A stretch of DNA of 64,000 nucleotides from Collinsella sp. GTDB taxonomy: Bacteria > Actinomycetota > Coriobacteriia > Coriobacteriales > Coriobacteriaceae. The notes under the pieces are model-generated. The model saw only the letters and a program-made list of their open reading frames with translations. It was not told the origin of the DNA and searched no databases. The translations under genes were made by a program, and so were the position numbers. Shown here piece after piece: positions 44,938-54,552 of this stretch. The stretch is from positions 92,365-156,364 of the forward strand of contig JAGZEK010000003.1 of NCBI GenBank assembly GCA_018368345.1, in the 5' to 3' direction. Positions within the stretch are counted from its first letter, which is position 1. Each line of letters opens with the position of its first letter.

Positions 44938-44965
44938 AATACCGTGACGATATGTCAGTTACGCT

Positions 44966-47053
44966 CTACACGTAGAACAGGATGTCGTCGTAGGTCGGAA
45001 CCGGCCAGTAGTCGGCGGCCACGATCTCCTCCATGGCGTCCACGGCAGCACGCAGCGTATCCATAGCGGGAACGACCTCGTGCGCGTACACGTTGGCCTG
45101 CTCCTGGCCATCGAGAGCCTCGGCCTTCTGATGCACGGCGTCGAGCGCCTTAATGGAGTCGTTGATGGCGGTGATACCATTGCAGAGCTTGTTGAGCGTG
45201 TTCTGCTCGCACTGCATGGCGGCCTCAGCACCGGCGGCACGAATAGTCTCAAGGCCCTTAGCGACCTTGGTGGCATAGGCGGTAATGACCGGGCGATAGG
45301 TACGACGCGCCTCGCGAACCATCGTGGTGGCCTCGATGTTCATGAGCTTGTTGTACTTCTCGAGCTTGCAGTCATAGCGGCACTGAGCCTCGGCCTTGGT
45401 CAGGACGCCCGTCTCCTCAAAGAGCGCAATGGCCTTATCGGAAACAAAGGCGGGAAGAGCGTCGGCCGTGGTCTTGTTGTTGGCAAGGCCGCGCTTCTCG
45501 GCCTCGATGGGCCACTCGTCAGAGTAACCGTCGCCGGAGAACAGGATGCGCTGGTGATCGGTCAGCACCTTCTTGCAGTACTCGAGCGCGGCGTCCTGGA
45601 ACTTATCCTCGGGCGTACCCTCGAGTGCGTCGGCGAAGGACTTGAGCGACTTGGCCACGGCGGCATCGAGCACCAGGTTGGAGTCGGAGACGTTCTGCTC
45701 GGAGCCGCAGGCACGGAACTCGAACTTGTTGCCGGTGAAGGCAAACGGGGAGGTGCGGTTGCGGTCGGTGTTGTCCTGCATCAGCTTGGGCAGGGTATCG
45801 GCGCCCAGGTCGAGCACGCCGCGCGTGGCATGGACGGAAGCCTTGCCATCGATGATCTTCTCGACGACCTCGGTAAGCTGGTCGCCCAGGAAGATGGACA
45901 TAATCGCCGGAGGAGCCTCGTTGGCGCCCAGACGATGATCGTTGCCGGCCGAGGCAACGGAGGCGCGCAAGAGCTCCTGATAGTTATCGACGGCCTCGAT
46001 CACCGCGGTGAGGAAGACGATGAACTGCAGGTTATCGAGCGGAGTGTCGCCCGGGTCAAGCAGGTTCTCGGACTCGGTGCCAAGCGACCAGTTATTGTGC
46101 TTGCCCGAACCGTTGATGCCCTCGAAGGGCTTCTCGTGCAGCAGGCAGACCAAGTCGTGGCGGGAGGCGATGAGCTTCATCTTCTCCATCATGACCAGAT
46201 TCTGGTCGATGGCCTCGTTGACCTCGCCGTAGACAGGGGCGAGCTCATGCTGGCAGGGAGCGACCTCGTTGTGCTTGGTCTTGGCAGGAATGCCAAGCGC
46301 CCACAGCTCGTCGTCCAGGTCCTTCATATAGGCCGAGACGGTGGGGCGGATAGCGCCAAAGTAGTGCTCCTCGAGCTCCTGGCCCTTGCAGGGGGCAGCG
46401 CCAAAGAGGGTGCGACCGGTGATGACCAGGTCCCTGCGCTTGCGGTAAGCGTCCTTCTTGATCAGGAAGTACTCCTGCTCATCGCCCACGGAAGGAACGA
46501 CCTTCTTGGGGGTCTTGCCAAACAGCGCCAAAACGCGCTTGGACTCACGCGAGAGTGCGGTCATGGAGCGCAGCAGCGGGGTCTTCTTGTCCAGGGCCTC
46601 GCCCGTGTAGGAGCAGAAAGCCGTGGGGATGCACAGGACATCGTCCTTAATGAAGGCGGGGCTGGTGGGATCCCAAGCGGTGTAGCCGCGGGCCTCGAAG
46701 GTGGCGCGCAGGCCGCCGTTAGGGAAGCTGGAGGCGTCCGGCTCACCCTGGATGAGGTTCTTGCCCGTAAACTTGGTAATGGCGGTGCCGTCGTGGTTGG
46801 GCTCGAGGAAGCTGTCGTGCTTCTCGGAAGTAATGCCCGAAAGCGGCTGGAACCAGTGCGCGTAGTGCGTCGCGCCCTTGGAGATGGCCCAGACCTTCAT
46901 GGCGTGGGCAACGGCGTTGGCCACATCCAGGTCGAGCGGCTCACCGTCCTCGAGGGTTGCAGCAAGGCGCTTCCAAATGTCCTTGGGGAGGTAGTCCTTC
47001 ATGACTTCCTCCGAGAACACCATGGTCCCGAAGCGGTCAGTAAGTTCGGCCAT
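44966..47053 (-). CDS. glnN: Glutamine synthetase type III
   Basis: 695 aa starting MAELTDRFG after AAGGGAG; the longer frame is rejected. Makes glutamine from glutamate, ammonia and ATP. The GSIII glutamate- and ATP-site segments are present: SVGDEQEYFLI, HNEVAPCQHELAPV, SGKHNNWSLG and GNDHRLGANEAPPA. Type III enzymes are large and lack adenylylation. The 427 bp to metF hold a glutamine-related palindrome and the glnN promoter. Confidence 0.95.
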   Translation of the reverse strand: MAELTDRFGTMVFSEEVMKDYLPKDIWKRLAATLEDGEPLDLDVANAVAHAMKVWAISKGATHYAHWFQPLSGITSEKHDSFLEPNHDGTAITKFTGKNLIQGEPDASSFPNGGLRATFEARGYTAWDPTSPAFIKDDVLCIPTAFCSYTGEALDKKTPLLRSMTALSRESKRVLALFGKTPKKVVPSVGDEQEYFLIKKDAYRKRRDLVITGRTLFGAAPCKGQELEEHYFGAIRPTVSAYMKDLDDELWALGIPAKTKHNEVAPCQHELAPVYGEVNEAIDQNLVMMEKMKLIASRHDLVCLLHEKPFEGINGSGKHNNWSLGTESENLLDPGDTPLDNLQFIVFLTAVIEAVDNYQELLRASVASAGNDHRLGANEAPPAIMSIFLGDQLTEVVEKIIDGKASVHATRGVLDLGADTLPKLMQDNTDRNRTSPFAFTGNKFEFRACGSEQNVSDSNLVLDAAVAKSLKSFADALEGTPEDKFQDAALEYCKKVLTDHQRILFSGDGYSDEWPIEAEKRGLANNKTTADALPAFVSDKAIALFEETGVLTKAEAQCRYDCKLEKYNKLMNIEATTMVREARRTYRPVITAYATKVAKGLETIRAAGAEAAMQCEQNTLNKLCNGITAINDSIKALDAVHQKAEALDGQEQANVYAHEVVPAMDTLRAAVDAMEEIVAADYWPVPTYDDILFYV

Positions 47054-47127
47054 ACGGAACTCCCTTCGTATCGGCACCGCGTGAGAAGCGGTGTTGATTA
47101 CTAACGAACGAGTCATAGATTAGGCTC

Positions 47128-47165
47128 GTCGTGTTTCCGCAACATTACCGTTATGTTGCTGTCAC
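47128..47165 (-). promoter_or_regulatory. Possible GlnR-like box upstream of glnN
   Basis: Minus strand GTGAC-n6-ATAAC-n6-GTTGC-n6-ACGAC, the spacing of actinobacterial GlnR sites (GTNAC-n6-GAAAC repeated) but with several mismatches. About 75-110 bp before the glnN start. Confidence 0.25.
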
Positions 47166-47479
47166 GAAACCAATCAATGAGGTTACCGCATCGCGGCGGC
47201 GTTGCCGCCCTCAACAGCCAATCAACTGTATAAATTGCAGACCTCTCCCCATGGTTTAAGGGTAGTCAATTTGGGATGGGGCTCTATTAACTGGTATTTC
47301 GCATCAGATACCAGTCTTTATAGCCCGTGTCAAAATGAGCCGCTCTGCTATAGGGAATGTCGATAGCAAGGCATCTTTGATTGGTATCCCCGAATAGCGA
47401 GTGAAACTCCACCGTGACACAGTGGTGCTGTAGAATCCTTACAACACATCACACTATTACGTATCTAGAGGAGCACGAT

Positions 47480-48352
47480 ATGCGCGTCGACGAGGTTTTT
47501 AAGCAGGCAGCATCCCAGGGCACCGCACCCGTTTCGTTTGAGATGTTCCCGCCCAAGGGCGAGCTGACCCTCGACACGGCTCGCGAAGTGGCAGGCAATC
47601 TGTGCAAGCTTTCGCCGAGCTTTGTCTCGGTCACCTGCTCGGCTGGCGGCTCGGGCAACGGCGCCACCACCGCCCCCATCGCGCATATGATTACGAGCGA
47701 ATTCAATACGCCCTCGGTGGCGCACCTCACCTGCGTGGGCCGCTCGCACGCCGATATCGCCGCCAAGATCGACGAATACCGCTCCGCCGGCGTAGAAAAC
47801 ATCCTGGCCCTGCGTGGCGATCTCCCTGCCGGCGCGACCGAGGACGACAAGCCCGCCTCGGACTACGCCTACGCCCGCGACCTCATCCCCGAGCTCGTCG
47901 ACGCCGGCTTTTGTGTGGGCGCCGCAGCCTACCCCGAGGGCCACATTGCCTGCGAGGATCTCAACCTCTCGGTCGAATACCTCAAGCAAAAACAGGATGC
48001 CGGTGCGAGCTTCTTCGTGACGCAGCTCTTTTTTGATAACGAGTGCTTCTACCGCTTCCGCGAGCTTGCCGACAAGGCGGGCATCACCGTGCCGATTACC
48101 GCGGGCATCATGCCGTTTATGGGCAAGTCGCAGATCAGCCGCATGGTCTTTATGTGCGGCGCGTCGCTGCCCTCCCCCGTCATCAAGATTCTCGCCAAGT
48201 ACGAGAACGACCCCGAGAGCCTGCAGGCAGCCGGTGTAGATTATGCCGCCCGTCAGTTTTGCGACCTTAAGGAGCACGGTGCCGCCGGTCTGCACCTGTA
48301 CACTATGAATCGTCCTGCGATCGCCGCGACCATTATGGAGCGCCTAGGGTAA
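47480..48352 (+). CDS. metF: 5,10-methylenetetrahydrofolate reductase
   Basis: 290 aa from MRVDEVFKQA, AGGAG just upstream. Makes 5-methyl-THF for methionine synthesis. N-terminal VSFEMFPPKGE, the FAD-site strand SVTCSAGGSGNG and FFVTQLFFDN are family signatures. TIM-barrel flavoprotein. TAATG overlap with the next gene couples translation. First gene of the methionine unit. Confidence 0.93.
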   Translation: MRVDEVFKQAASQGTAPVSFEMFPPKGELTLDTAREVAGNLCKLSPSFVSVTCSAGGSGNGATTAPIAHMITSEFNTPSVAHLTCVGRSHADIAAKIDEYRSAGVENILALRGDLPAGATEDDKPASDYAYARDLIPELVDAGFCVGAAAYPEGHIACEDLNLSVEYLKQKQDAGASFFVTQLFFDNECFYRFRELADKAGITVPITAGIMPFMGKSQISRMVFMCGASLPSPVIKILAKYENDPESLQAAGVDYAARQFCDLKEHGAAGLHLYTMNRPAIAATIMERLG

Positions 48353-49140
48353 TGGAAAAATCGCACATCGATACAACCGCTGTCGAAGTGCCGGCCGACC
48401 TTGCGTCGCCGGCGCTTTACCGTGTCGATGCTGCGCACCATCCCCGTGTCGACCGTGCCGAGATGCTGCGGTATCTGGGTTACGGCGGCCAGCAGATTGA
48501 GCCCGAGCTGTCACGACGTATTGAGCTTGTAGTCGAGCGCCTGGAACTGGACATTGAGCCCCGTGGCGTGCGCCGCGTGTTTGCCGTCGATGCCACGGGC
48601 GTGGACGAACAAAGTGAGCCTTGCATTCGCTTGGTCGGCACCAACGTTGAGCTGCGAGGTCGCGATATCTATCGACATCTCAAAGATGCCCACTTTGCCG
48701 CGCTCATGGCATGCACCCTCGGCATGGCCGCCGAGCGCCGCCTGCGCACCACCGGAGCCCAGCAGCCCCTGGAGGGCGCCGTGCTCGACGCCGCATGCTC
48801 CGCTTACGTGGAGGCTGCCGTGGAGCAGATGGATCAGCAGGTCAAGACAGACGCCGCCGTCCACGGGCTCGCCGGCAACTGGCGATTTAGCCCCGGCTAC
48901 GGCGACTGCCCGCTCTCGGCCCAGCGCTCGATCGTCGATGCGCTCAACGCCACGCGCCTCATTGGACTCACCGTCACGCCCACCAGCCTGCTCATGCCCA
49001 CCAAGAGCGTGACCGCGGTGATCGGTCTGTTCGACGGCGAAGTCCACGACGCCCAGACCCGTCCCACCTGCAATATCTGCCACATGCGCGAGCACTGCCG
49101 CTTCCGCGCCGCCCACACCACCTGCTATTCCAGCCATTAG
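48352..49140 (+). CDS. Separate methionine-synthase activation protein
   Basis: 262 aa. The C-terminal half resembles the activation domain normally fused to MetH, which lets inactive cob(II)alamin be reduced and remethylated by SAM: the SAM-contact motif FSPGYGDCPLS is clear. A four-cysteine C-terminal tail (CNICHMREHC, then CYSS) could bind a metal or iron-sulfur cluster, which is unusual. It sits between metF and a metH that lacks this domain, so it very probably serves that enzyme. Domain assignment is good; mechanism of the cysteine tail is inferred. Confidence 0.8.
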   Translation: MEKSHIDTTAVEVPADLASPALYRVDAAHHPRVDRAEMLRYLGYGGQQIEPELSRRIELVVERLELDIEPRGVRRVFAVDATGVDEQSEPCIRLVGTNVELRGRDIYRHLKDAHFAALMACTLGMAAERRLRTTGAQQPLEGAVLDAACSAYVEAAVEQMDQQVKTDAAVHGLAGNWRFSPGYGDCPLSAQRSIVDALNATRLIGLTVTPTSLLMPTKSVTAVIGLFDGEVHDAQTRPTCNICHMREHCRFRAAHTTCYSSH

Positions 49141-49149
49141 GAGCCGCCG

Positions 49150-51708
49150 ATGTTTACTCCGCTTATCACTCACGATTCTGACGGTGCGGCACTGGCCGCA
49201 CCCGTCAACGCCGCGCGCTGCAACGGTGCCGCGTACAAGACGCGCACGATCGACGACCTGCGCATTAAGGACGATCGTCTGCGCGCTGCCATCGAAGGCA
49301 CGGGGCACCTGCTGTTTGACGGCGGCATGGGCACCATGCTGCAGGCCGCCGGCATGAAGGCAGGCGCCCTGCCCGAGCTCCTCAACTTTGAGGAGCCCCA
49401 GGTTATCACCGATATCCAGCGCCAGTACGTCGAGGCTGGCTGCGACGTGATCACCGCCAACACCTTTGGCGCCAACGCCCACAAGCTCGACGGTGCCGCC
49501 ACTGTGGCCGATGTCTTTGCTGCGGCTGCCGCCTGCGCCCGCGAGGCCGGCGCCCGCTACGTCGCCGGCGATATCGGCCCCATCGGCGCTCTGCTGCGCC
49601 CCCTGGGCACCCTCAGCTTTGACGAGGCATACGACCTCTTTGCCGAGGAGACCCGCGCTGGCGTCGCTGCGGGCGTCGACCTCTTTATTATCGAGACCAT
49701 GACCGACCTGGCCGAGATCAAGGCGGCGGTCCTCGCCTGCCGCGAGAACTCCGACCTGCCCGTCTTTGCCACCATGACCTTTGAGGAAGACGGCCGTACC
49801 TTCTTGGGAACAAGCCCCGAGGTCGCCGCCATCACCCTCGACGCCATTGGTGCCGACGTCCTAGGCATCAACTGCAGCCAGGGCCCGTCCGAGCTCCGCG
49901 GACTCGCCGTGCGCATGCTCACCGTCACCGACAAGCCCGTTATGGTGCAGGCCAATGCGGGGCTGCCCCGCGTGGACGATGACGGCAACACCGTCTTTGA
50001 CATCCAGGCACCCGAATACGCCGAGGCTGTCGCCGGCATGATTGAGGACGGCGTGAGCGTCGTGGGCGGCTGCTGCGGCACCACGCCGGCGCACATGGCC
50101 GCCTTGCGCACGCTTATCGATAACCACACGCCCAGCCCGCGCCACCGCAAGCCCAGCATGTCGGTCACGAGCGCTCAGACGGTCGTGGACCTTCCCTGCG
50201 ACGGCCACAAGATCGCCGTCATCGGCGAGCGCATCAATCCCACCGGCAAAAAGCGCCTGCAGCAGGCCCTGCGCGACGGCGACCTGGACTACGTCGTGAG
50301 CCAGGGCATCAGCCAGCAGGAACAGGGCGCCGACATCCTGGACGTCAACGTGGGCCTGCCCGAGATCGACGAGGTCAAGATCATCCAACAGGCGACCGAA
50401 CAGCTCCAGGGCTCCACGCTGCTGCCGCTGCAGATCGACTCCACCGACCCCGCCGCCGTCGAGGCCGCCGTACGTCGCTACGCCGGCAAGCCCATCATCA
50501 ACTCGGTCAACGGCAAGCAGCAGATCATGGATGAGATCTTTCCGTTGGTTGCCCACTACGGCACCAACGTCGTCGGCCTTACGCTCGACGAAGGCGGCAT
50601 CCCCGATACCGCCGAGGCCCGCTTCGCCATCGCCGAGCGCATCGTGGCCGAGGCCGCCCGCTACGGCATTGGCCCGGACCGCATCCTCATCGACTGCCTG
50701 GTCATGACCGCCTCGACCAATCAACGCCAGGCCGAGCAGATCCTGCGCGCCATGTCCCTGTGCAAGGAGCGCCTGGGCGTCAAATGCGCGCTCGGCGTGT
50801 CGAACATCAGCTTTGGCCTGCCCGCTCGCCCGCTGCTGGGTTCGGTCTTTTTGGCCGCCGCTTTTGGCGCGGGTCTGGACGCCCCCATCATGAACCCGGG
50901 CTCCAAGCGCTTTATGGATACCGTCTACAGCTATCGCGTCCTGAGCGTTGAGGACGAGGGCTCGACCGGATACATCGAGCGCTATGCCGGCTGGACCGAT
51001 CCGTATAAGATCGCCGCCAACCCGGCAGCAGCTCAGGCCGCATCGACCGACACCGTGCCCGCTGCCGGCACCGACGGCACCGACGGCAACGACGACCCGA
51101 TTCGTCGCATGGTCGTCTCGGGCCGCAAAGGCGAGATCGCTGCCGAGACCGAGCGTCTGCTGGCAGACCACGACGCCATGGACCTCATCAACAATCACTT
51201 TATCCCCGCCCTCGACGAGGTTGGCGTCCTCTTTGACCAGGGCAAGTTCTTCTTGCCGCAGCTTATGGCCTCGGCCGAAGCCGCACGCGTGGGCTTCGAC
51301 ACCATCAAGCGCCTGATGCCCGCCGGCGAGATCGCCGACAAGGGCAAGATCTGCGTGGCCACCGTCAAGGGCGACATCCACGACATCGGTAAGAACATCG
51401 TCAAGATGCTGCTCGATAACTACGGCTATACCGTCTTTGACCTAGGCCGCGACGTCGACCCGCAAGAGGTGCTCAAGACCGTGCGGGAGCGTGACATCAA
51501 GCTCGTCGGCCTCTCGGCGCTTATGACCACCACGGTCGTCGCCATGGAAGAGACCATCAAGTTGCTCCATGCCGAGGTTCCGGGCGTCAAGATCATCGTA
51601 GGCGGCGCCGTGCTCACCCCCGAATACGCCAAGCAGATCGGCGCGGACTACTACGCCAAGGACGCCGCCGAAAGCGCGCGCATCGCCGAAGAGGTCTTTG
51701 GGCAGTAA
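49150..51708 (+). CDS. metH: Cobalamin-dependent methionine synthase, without activation domain
   Basis: 852 aa. The homocysteine domain (about 40-330) has zinc cysteines in NCSQGP and GGCCGTT. The pterin domain (about 345-600) begins IGERINPTGKKRL. The B12 cap and binding domains follow (about 640-850), with cobalt-ligand H744 in DIHDIGKNIV. The C-terminal activation domain is absent, and a separate protein upstream carries it. Moves methyl from methyl-THF to homocysteine. Confidence 0.95.
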   Translation: MFTPLITHDSDGAALAAPVNAARCNGAAYKTRTIDDLRIKDDRLRAAIEGTGHLLFDGGMGTMLQAAGMKAGALPELLNFEEPQVITDIQRQYVEAGCDVITANTFGANAHKLDGAATVADVFAAAAACAREAGARYVAGDIGPIGALLRPLGTLSFDEAYDLFAEETRAGVAAGVDLFIIETMTDLAEIKAAVLACRENSDLPVFATMTFEEDGRTFLGTSPEVAAITLDAIGADVLGINCSQGPSELRGLAVRMLTVTDKPVMVQANAGLPRVDDDGNTVFDIQAPEYAEAVAGMIEDGVSVVGGCCGTTPAHMAALRTLIDNHTPSPRHRKPSMSVTSAQTVVDLPCDGHKIAVIGERINPTGKKRLQQALRDGDLDYVVSQGISQQEQGADILDVNVGLPEIDEVKIIQQATEQLQGSTLLPLQIDSTDPAAVEAAVRRYAGKPIINSVNGKQQIMDEIFPLVAHYGTNVVGLTLDEGGIPDTAEARFAIAERIVAEAARYGIGPDRILIDCLVMTASTNQRQAEQILRAMSLCKERLGVKCALGVSNISFGLPARPLLGSVFLAAAFGAGLDAPIMNPGSKRFMDTVYSYRVLSVEDEGSTGYIERYAGWTDPYKIAANPAAAQAASTDTVPAAGTDGTDGNDDPIRRMVVSGRKGEIAAETERLLADHDAMDLINNHFIPALDEVGVLFDQGKFFLPQLMASAEAARVGFDTIKRLMPAGEIADKGKICVATVKGDIHDIGKNIVKMLLDNYGYTVFDLGRDVDPQEVLKTVRERDIKLVGLSALMTTTVVAMEETIKLLHAEVPGVKIIVGGAVLTPEYAKQIGADYYAKDAAESARIAEEVFGQ

Positions 51709-51733
51709 CACAACGGAAACAACCGAGCACCAA

Positions 51734-51771
51734 AACGTGCCGCATGCGCCACTTGGCACGTGCGGCACGTT
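51734..51771. terminator. Hairpin after metH
   Basis: AACGTGCCGCA/TGCGGCACGTT 11-bp stem with a 16-nt loop. No T-tract, so it may be a weak terminator or a leader element of the next gene. Confidence 0.4.
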
Positions 51772-51816
51772 AGAATAGAAAAGACTATGCTCGTTTTGGC
51801 AGATAGGAGCGCAAGG

Positions 51817-53181
51817 ATGGCGATCACGCCCGCAGAAATCGCGGAAACCCGCGGCATGGTTGAGGAGCAGAACCTCGACATCAGGACCATCACCATGGGT
51901 GTTTCGCTCATGGGTTGCGGTGACGAGAACCTCGACCGCATGTGCACGAAGATCTACGACCACGTGACGCACACGGCTGAGCATCTGGTCGAGACCGCCG
52001 AGAACCTCGAGCGCGAGTACGGTATCCCCATCGTCAACAAGCGCGTTTCCGTCACCCCGGTGGCCCAGATCGCCGCGTGCTGCAAGGATGAGGACCTCAC
52101 CCCCATCGCGCACGCCCTCGACCGCGCGGCCGAGACGCTCGGCATCGATTACCTGGGCGGCTTCTCCGCGCTCGTCCAGAAGGGCATCGGCGACGCCGAC
52201 CACCGCGTCATCCAGTCCATCCCCCAGGCGCTCGCCACCACGAGCCGCGTCTGCTCCAGCGTCAACGTCGCCAGCCTGCGCGCCGGTATCAACATGGATG
52301 CCGTGCTCATGGCCGCCCAGACCATCATCGATGCCGCTAAACTCACGGCCGACCAGGATTCCGTCGGCGCTTCCAAGTTTGTCTGCTTTGCCAACATGGT
52401 CGAGGACTCCCCGTTTATGGCGGGCGCCGTCCACGGCGGTGGCGAGGCCGACGCCGTCATCAACGTAGGCGTCTCGGGCCCCGGCGTTATGGCCGCAGCC
52501 CTGGAGACGCTGCCCGATTCCGCATCGATGATGGAAGTCGCCGAGAAGATTAAGCAGACCGCCTTTAAGATCACCCGTGCCGGCGAGCTCATGAGCCGCG
52601 AGGCCGCCCATCGTCTGGGTGTCGAGAAGGGCATTGTCGACCTGTCGCTGGCTCCCACGCCTGCCATCGGCGACTCCGTTGCCCGCATCCTCGAGATCAT
52701 CGGCGTGGGCACCTGCGGTGGCCCGGGCACGACCTGCGCGCTCGCCATGCTCAACGATGCCGTCAAGAAGGGCGGCGTCATGGCCAGCTCCAGCGTGGGC
52801 GGTCTCTCGGGCGCTTTCATCCCCGTGTCCGAGGACGCCGGCATGATCGCCGCCGTCGAGGCCGGCGCGCTTTCGCTCGAGAAGCTCGAGGCCATGACCT
52901 GCGTGTGCTCCGTTGGCCTGGACATGATCGCCATCCCCGGCGACACCCCGGTCGAGACCATCGCCGGCATCATCGCCGACGAGATGGCCATCGGCGTCAT
53001 CAACAACAAGACCACGGCCGTCCGCGTGATTCCTGCCATCGGCAAGGGCGTGGGCGACTGCGTCGAGTACGGCGGCCTGTTCGGCCGTGCGCCCATCATG
53101 CCGGTGAACCCCAACGCCGGCACCGTGCTTGCCCACCGTGGTGGACGCTTCCCGGCACCGCTGAACTCGCTGAAGAACTAG
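51817..53181 (+). CDS. UPF0210/DUF711 (PFL) family protein
   Basis: 454 aa from MAITPAEIAE after AGGAGCGCAAGG; a longer frame is not supported. DUF711 signatures: DIRTITMGVSLMGCG, the glycine-rich SPFMAGAVHGGGEADAV, and DLSLAPTPAIGDSVA. Structures of the family show a PFL-like barrel, but the reaction is unknown and no radical glycine motif is obvious. Common in anaerobes and usually a lone gene with an ACT-domain partner; no such partner is next to it here. Confidence 0.85.
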   Translation: MAITPAEIAETRGMVEEQNLDIRTITMGVSLMGCGDENLDRMCTKIYDHVTHTAEHLVETAENLEREYGIPIVNKRVSVTPVAQIAACCKDEDLTPIAHALDRAAETLGIDYLGGFSALVQKGIGDADHRVIQSIPQALATTSRVCSSVNVASLRAGINMDAVLMAAQTIIDAAKLTADQDSVGASKFVCFANMVEDSPFMAGAVHGGGEADAVINVGVSGPGVMAAALETLPDSASMMEVAEKIKQTAFKITRAGELMSREAAHRLGVEKGIVDLSLAPTPAIGDSVARILEIIGVGTCGGPGTTCALAMLNDAVKKGGVMASSSVGGLSGAFIPVSEDAGMIAAVEAGALSLEKLEAMTCVCSVGLDMIAIPGDTPVETIAGIIADEMAIGVINNKTTAVRVIPAIGKGVGDCVEYGGLFGRAPIMPVNPNAGTVLAHRGGRFPAPLNSLKN

Positions 53182-53197
53182 CTAGGGATACGGGCGA

Positions 53198-53339
53198 GGA
53201 GCCCCGCTGCCCGGCGGCAGGCATATAAGGTCGCCTGCTCGGACAGTCCTGGCTCGCACGGAGAGCACATTAAGTGCTCTCCGGCTCGTGCGGAACTCGC
53301 GATCGACCTTATATACCTGCCGCCGGGCAGCGGGGCTCC
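53198..53339. repeat. Long near-perfect inverted repeat with nested hairpin
   Basis: 36-nt arms (53198-53233 and 53304-53339) match at 35 positions, starting GGAGCCCCGC on the left. A nested 9-bp hairpin GGAGAGCAC/GTGCTCTCC lies inside. It begins 16 bp after the UPF0210 stop. Too long for an ordinary terminator and lacks a T-run; may be a structured RNA or a palindromic mobile element. Confidence 0.7.
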
Positions 53340-53454
53340 CGCACAACGGGACCTCGATTAGGTTCTGTCCCGATTGCAGTTGCTTCGCTCCTGCACCACT
53401 TAGTTGGTATGACGGTTTGGCGTTGGAACGGTTCTTTTTCTGATATATGCTGGT

Positions 53455-53487
53455 TGCGGCTCTTCTTTTGGGAGGGGCCGCTTTTTT
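53455..53487 (+). terminator. Terminator or attenuator just before the methyltransferase start
   Basis: GCGGC/GCCGC hairpin (5 GC pairs extended by U-G pairs) followed by TTTTTT, ending 20 bp before the GTG start. A promoter-like TATATG lies just upstream, so the hairpin would be at the very start of the leader. It could attenuate expression. Confidence 0.55.
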
Positions 53488-53506
53488 GTTGTGAGGAGGA
53501 TGGCCC

Positions 53507-54394
53507 GTGGCTGATGGGGAAATTCGTTCTGAGCTGCTTTCTGTGGATTGGAATGATGAATGGATGCGCTTGCAGGCTGCTCGGTATCGGGCTGATGACT
53601 CTTTTGAGTGGGATAAAAGGGCTCGGCATTTTCGGCCGCTTGAGACTGCTCCGTATGCTCGCGATTTTATGAAGCTGTTGGCACTCCAGCCTGGTGAGTC
53701 GGTGCTTGATATGGGGTGTGGGGCTGGGTCGATTGCTATTCCGCTTGCTCAGGCTGGGCATCCTGTGATTGCTGCCGATTTTTCCCTTGCCATGCTGGGC
53801 ACGCTTGATGCTGGTATTGAGTATTACGGGCTCGAGGATCGTATTACGCCGCTTGAGCTTGCTTGGGATGATGATTGGGATCTGGTGGGGCCGGTCGCAA
53901 AAGCGGTAGATGTTGCCTTTGCCAGTCGTTCGGTTACTACGACCAACCTCAAAGGCGCGCTTGCCAAGCTTGATCGTACGGCTCGTCGGCGTTGTGCTGT
54001 CACGATGGTCGCCAACTCCAGCCCGCGCTATGATCTGCACTTGATGAACGCTATCGGCGCCTCGGTTACCTGCAGCAATGGCTTTGTGTACGCTTTCAAC
54101 ATCCTCATTCAGATGGGTGCGTTGCCGCAGGTTACATACTTTGAATCGCCTCGTCGCGATACCTTCGATAGCCTTGAGGCAGGCGTGGCGGATTTTTCCC
54201 GTATGCTCGAGCATGGCAACGAGGATAAGATCGACTGCCTGCGCGACTACATCGCTCAACACATGATTGAGAACCCCCATGCCGGTGAGCCGGGCTCCAA
54301 GGGCGTGCCGCAGGGGCGCTATATGCTCGATCATGTCCGCAAGGTTCGCTGGGCGTTTATTGCATGGGAACCGGTCTCTGAATCCCGCTCGTAG
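53507..54394 (+). CDS. Class I SAM-dependent methyltransferase
   Basis: 295 aa from a GTG with AGGAGG 9 nt before. Motif I is VLDMGCGAGSIAIPLAQAG, then AADFSLAMLGTL. The DLVGPVAKAVDVAFASRS stretch holds the post-I and motif-II strands. Substrate unknown; the N-terminal 60 residues are helical and may recognise it. Codons are more T-rich than in flanking genes, suggesting a different history. Confidence 0.82.
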   Translation: MADGEIRSELLSVDWNDEWMRLQAARYRADDSFEWDKRARHFRPLETAPYARDFMKLLALQPGESVLDMGCGAGSIAIPLAQAGHPVIAADFSLAMLGTLDAGIEYYGLEDRITPLELAWDDDWDLVGPVAKAVDVAFASRSVTTTNLKGALAKLDRTARRRCAVTMVANSSPRYDLHLMNAIGASVTCSNGFVYAFNILIQMGALPQVTYFESPRRDTFDSLEAGVADFSRMLEHGNEDKIDCLRDYIAQHMIENPHAGEPGSKGVPQGRYMLDHVRKVRWAFIAWEPVSESRS

Positions 54395-54552
54395 CCCGTT
54401 CACAGCCCGAGCCGCCCATCACCTCGGCATCCGCATTCTTTGCGAACTGGGCAAACGCGCTCCACACCGCGCCGTTCCTGCGCTATCGTGGGACAGCTCA
54501 CGTAGATTAAGGCCCCGTCGCGGGGCGCCCCATACATAGAAAGCGAGAACCC

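Noticed and set aside
45080..47104. Long plus-strand frame opposite glnN
   Set aside because: Antisense shadow of a clear glutamine synthetase.
47054..47479. SAM or cobalamin riboswitch before metF
   Set aside because: Only a simple inverted repeat (ACTGGTAT/ATACCAGT, 47290-47315) is visible; I find none of the conserved riboswitch core sequences.
53350..53375. Fourth copy of the 11-nt-loop hairpin
   Set aside because: The loop-like core is similar (AGGTTCTGTCCC), but the flanks are a direct repeat and cannot form a stem.
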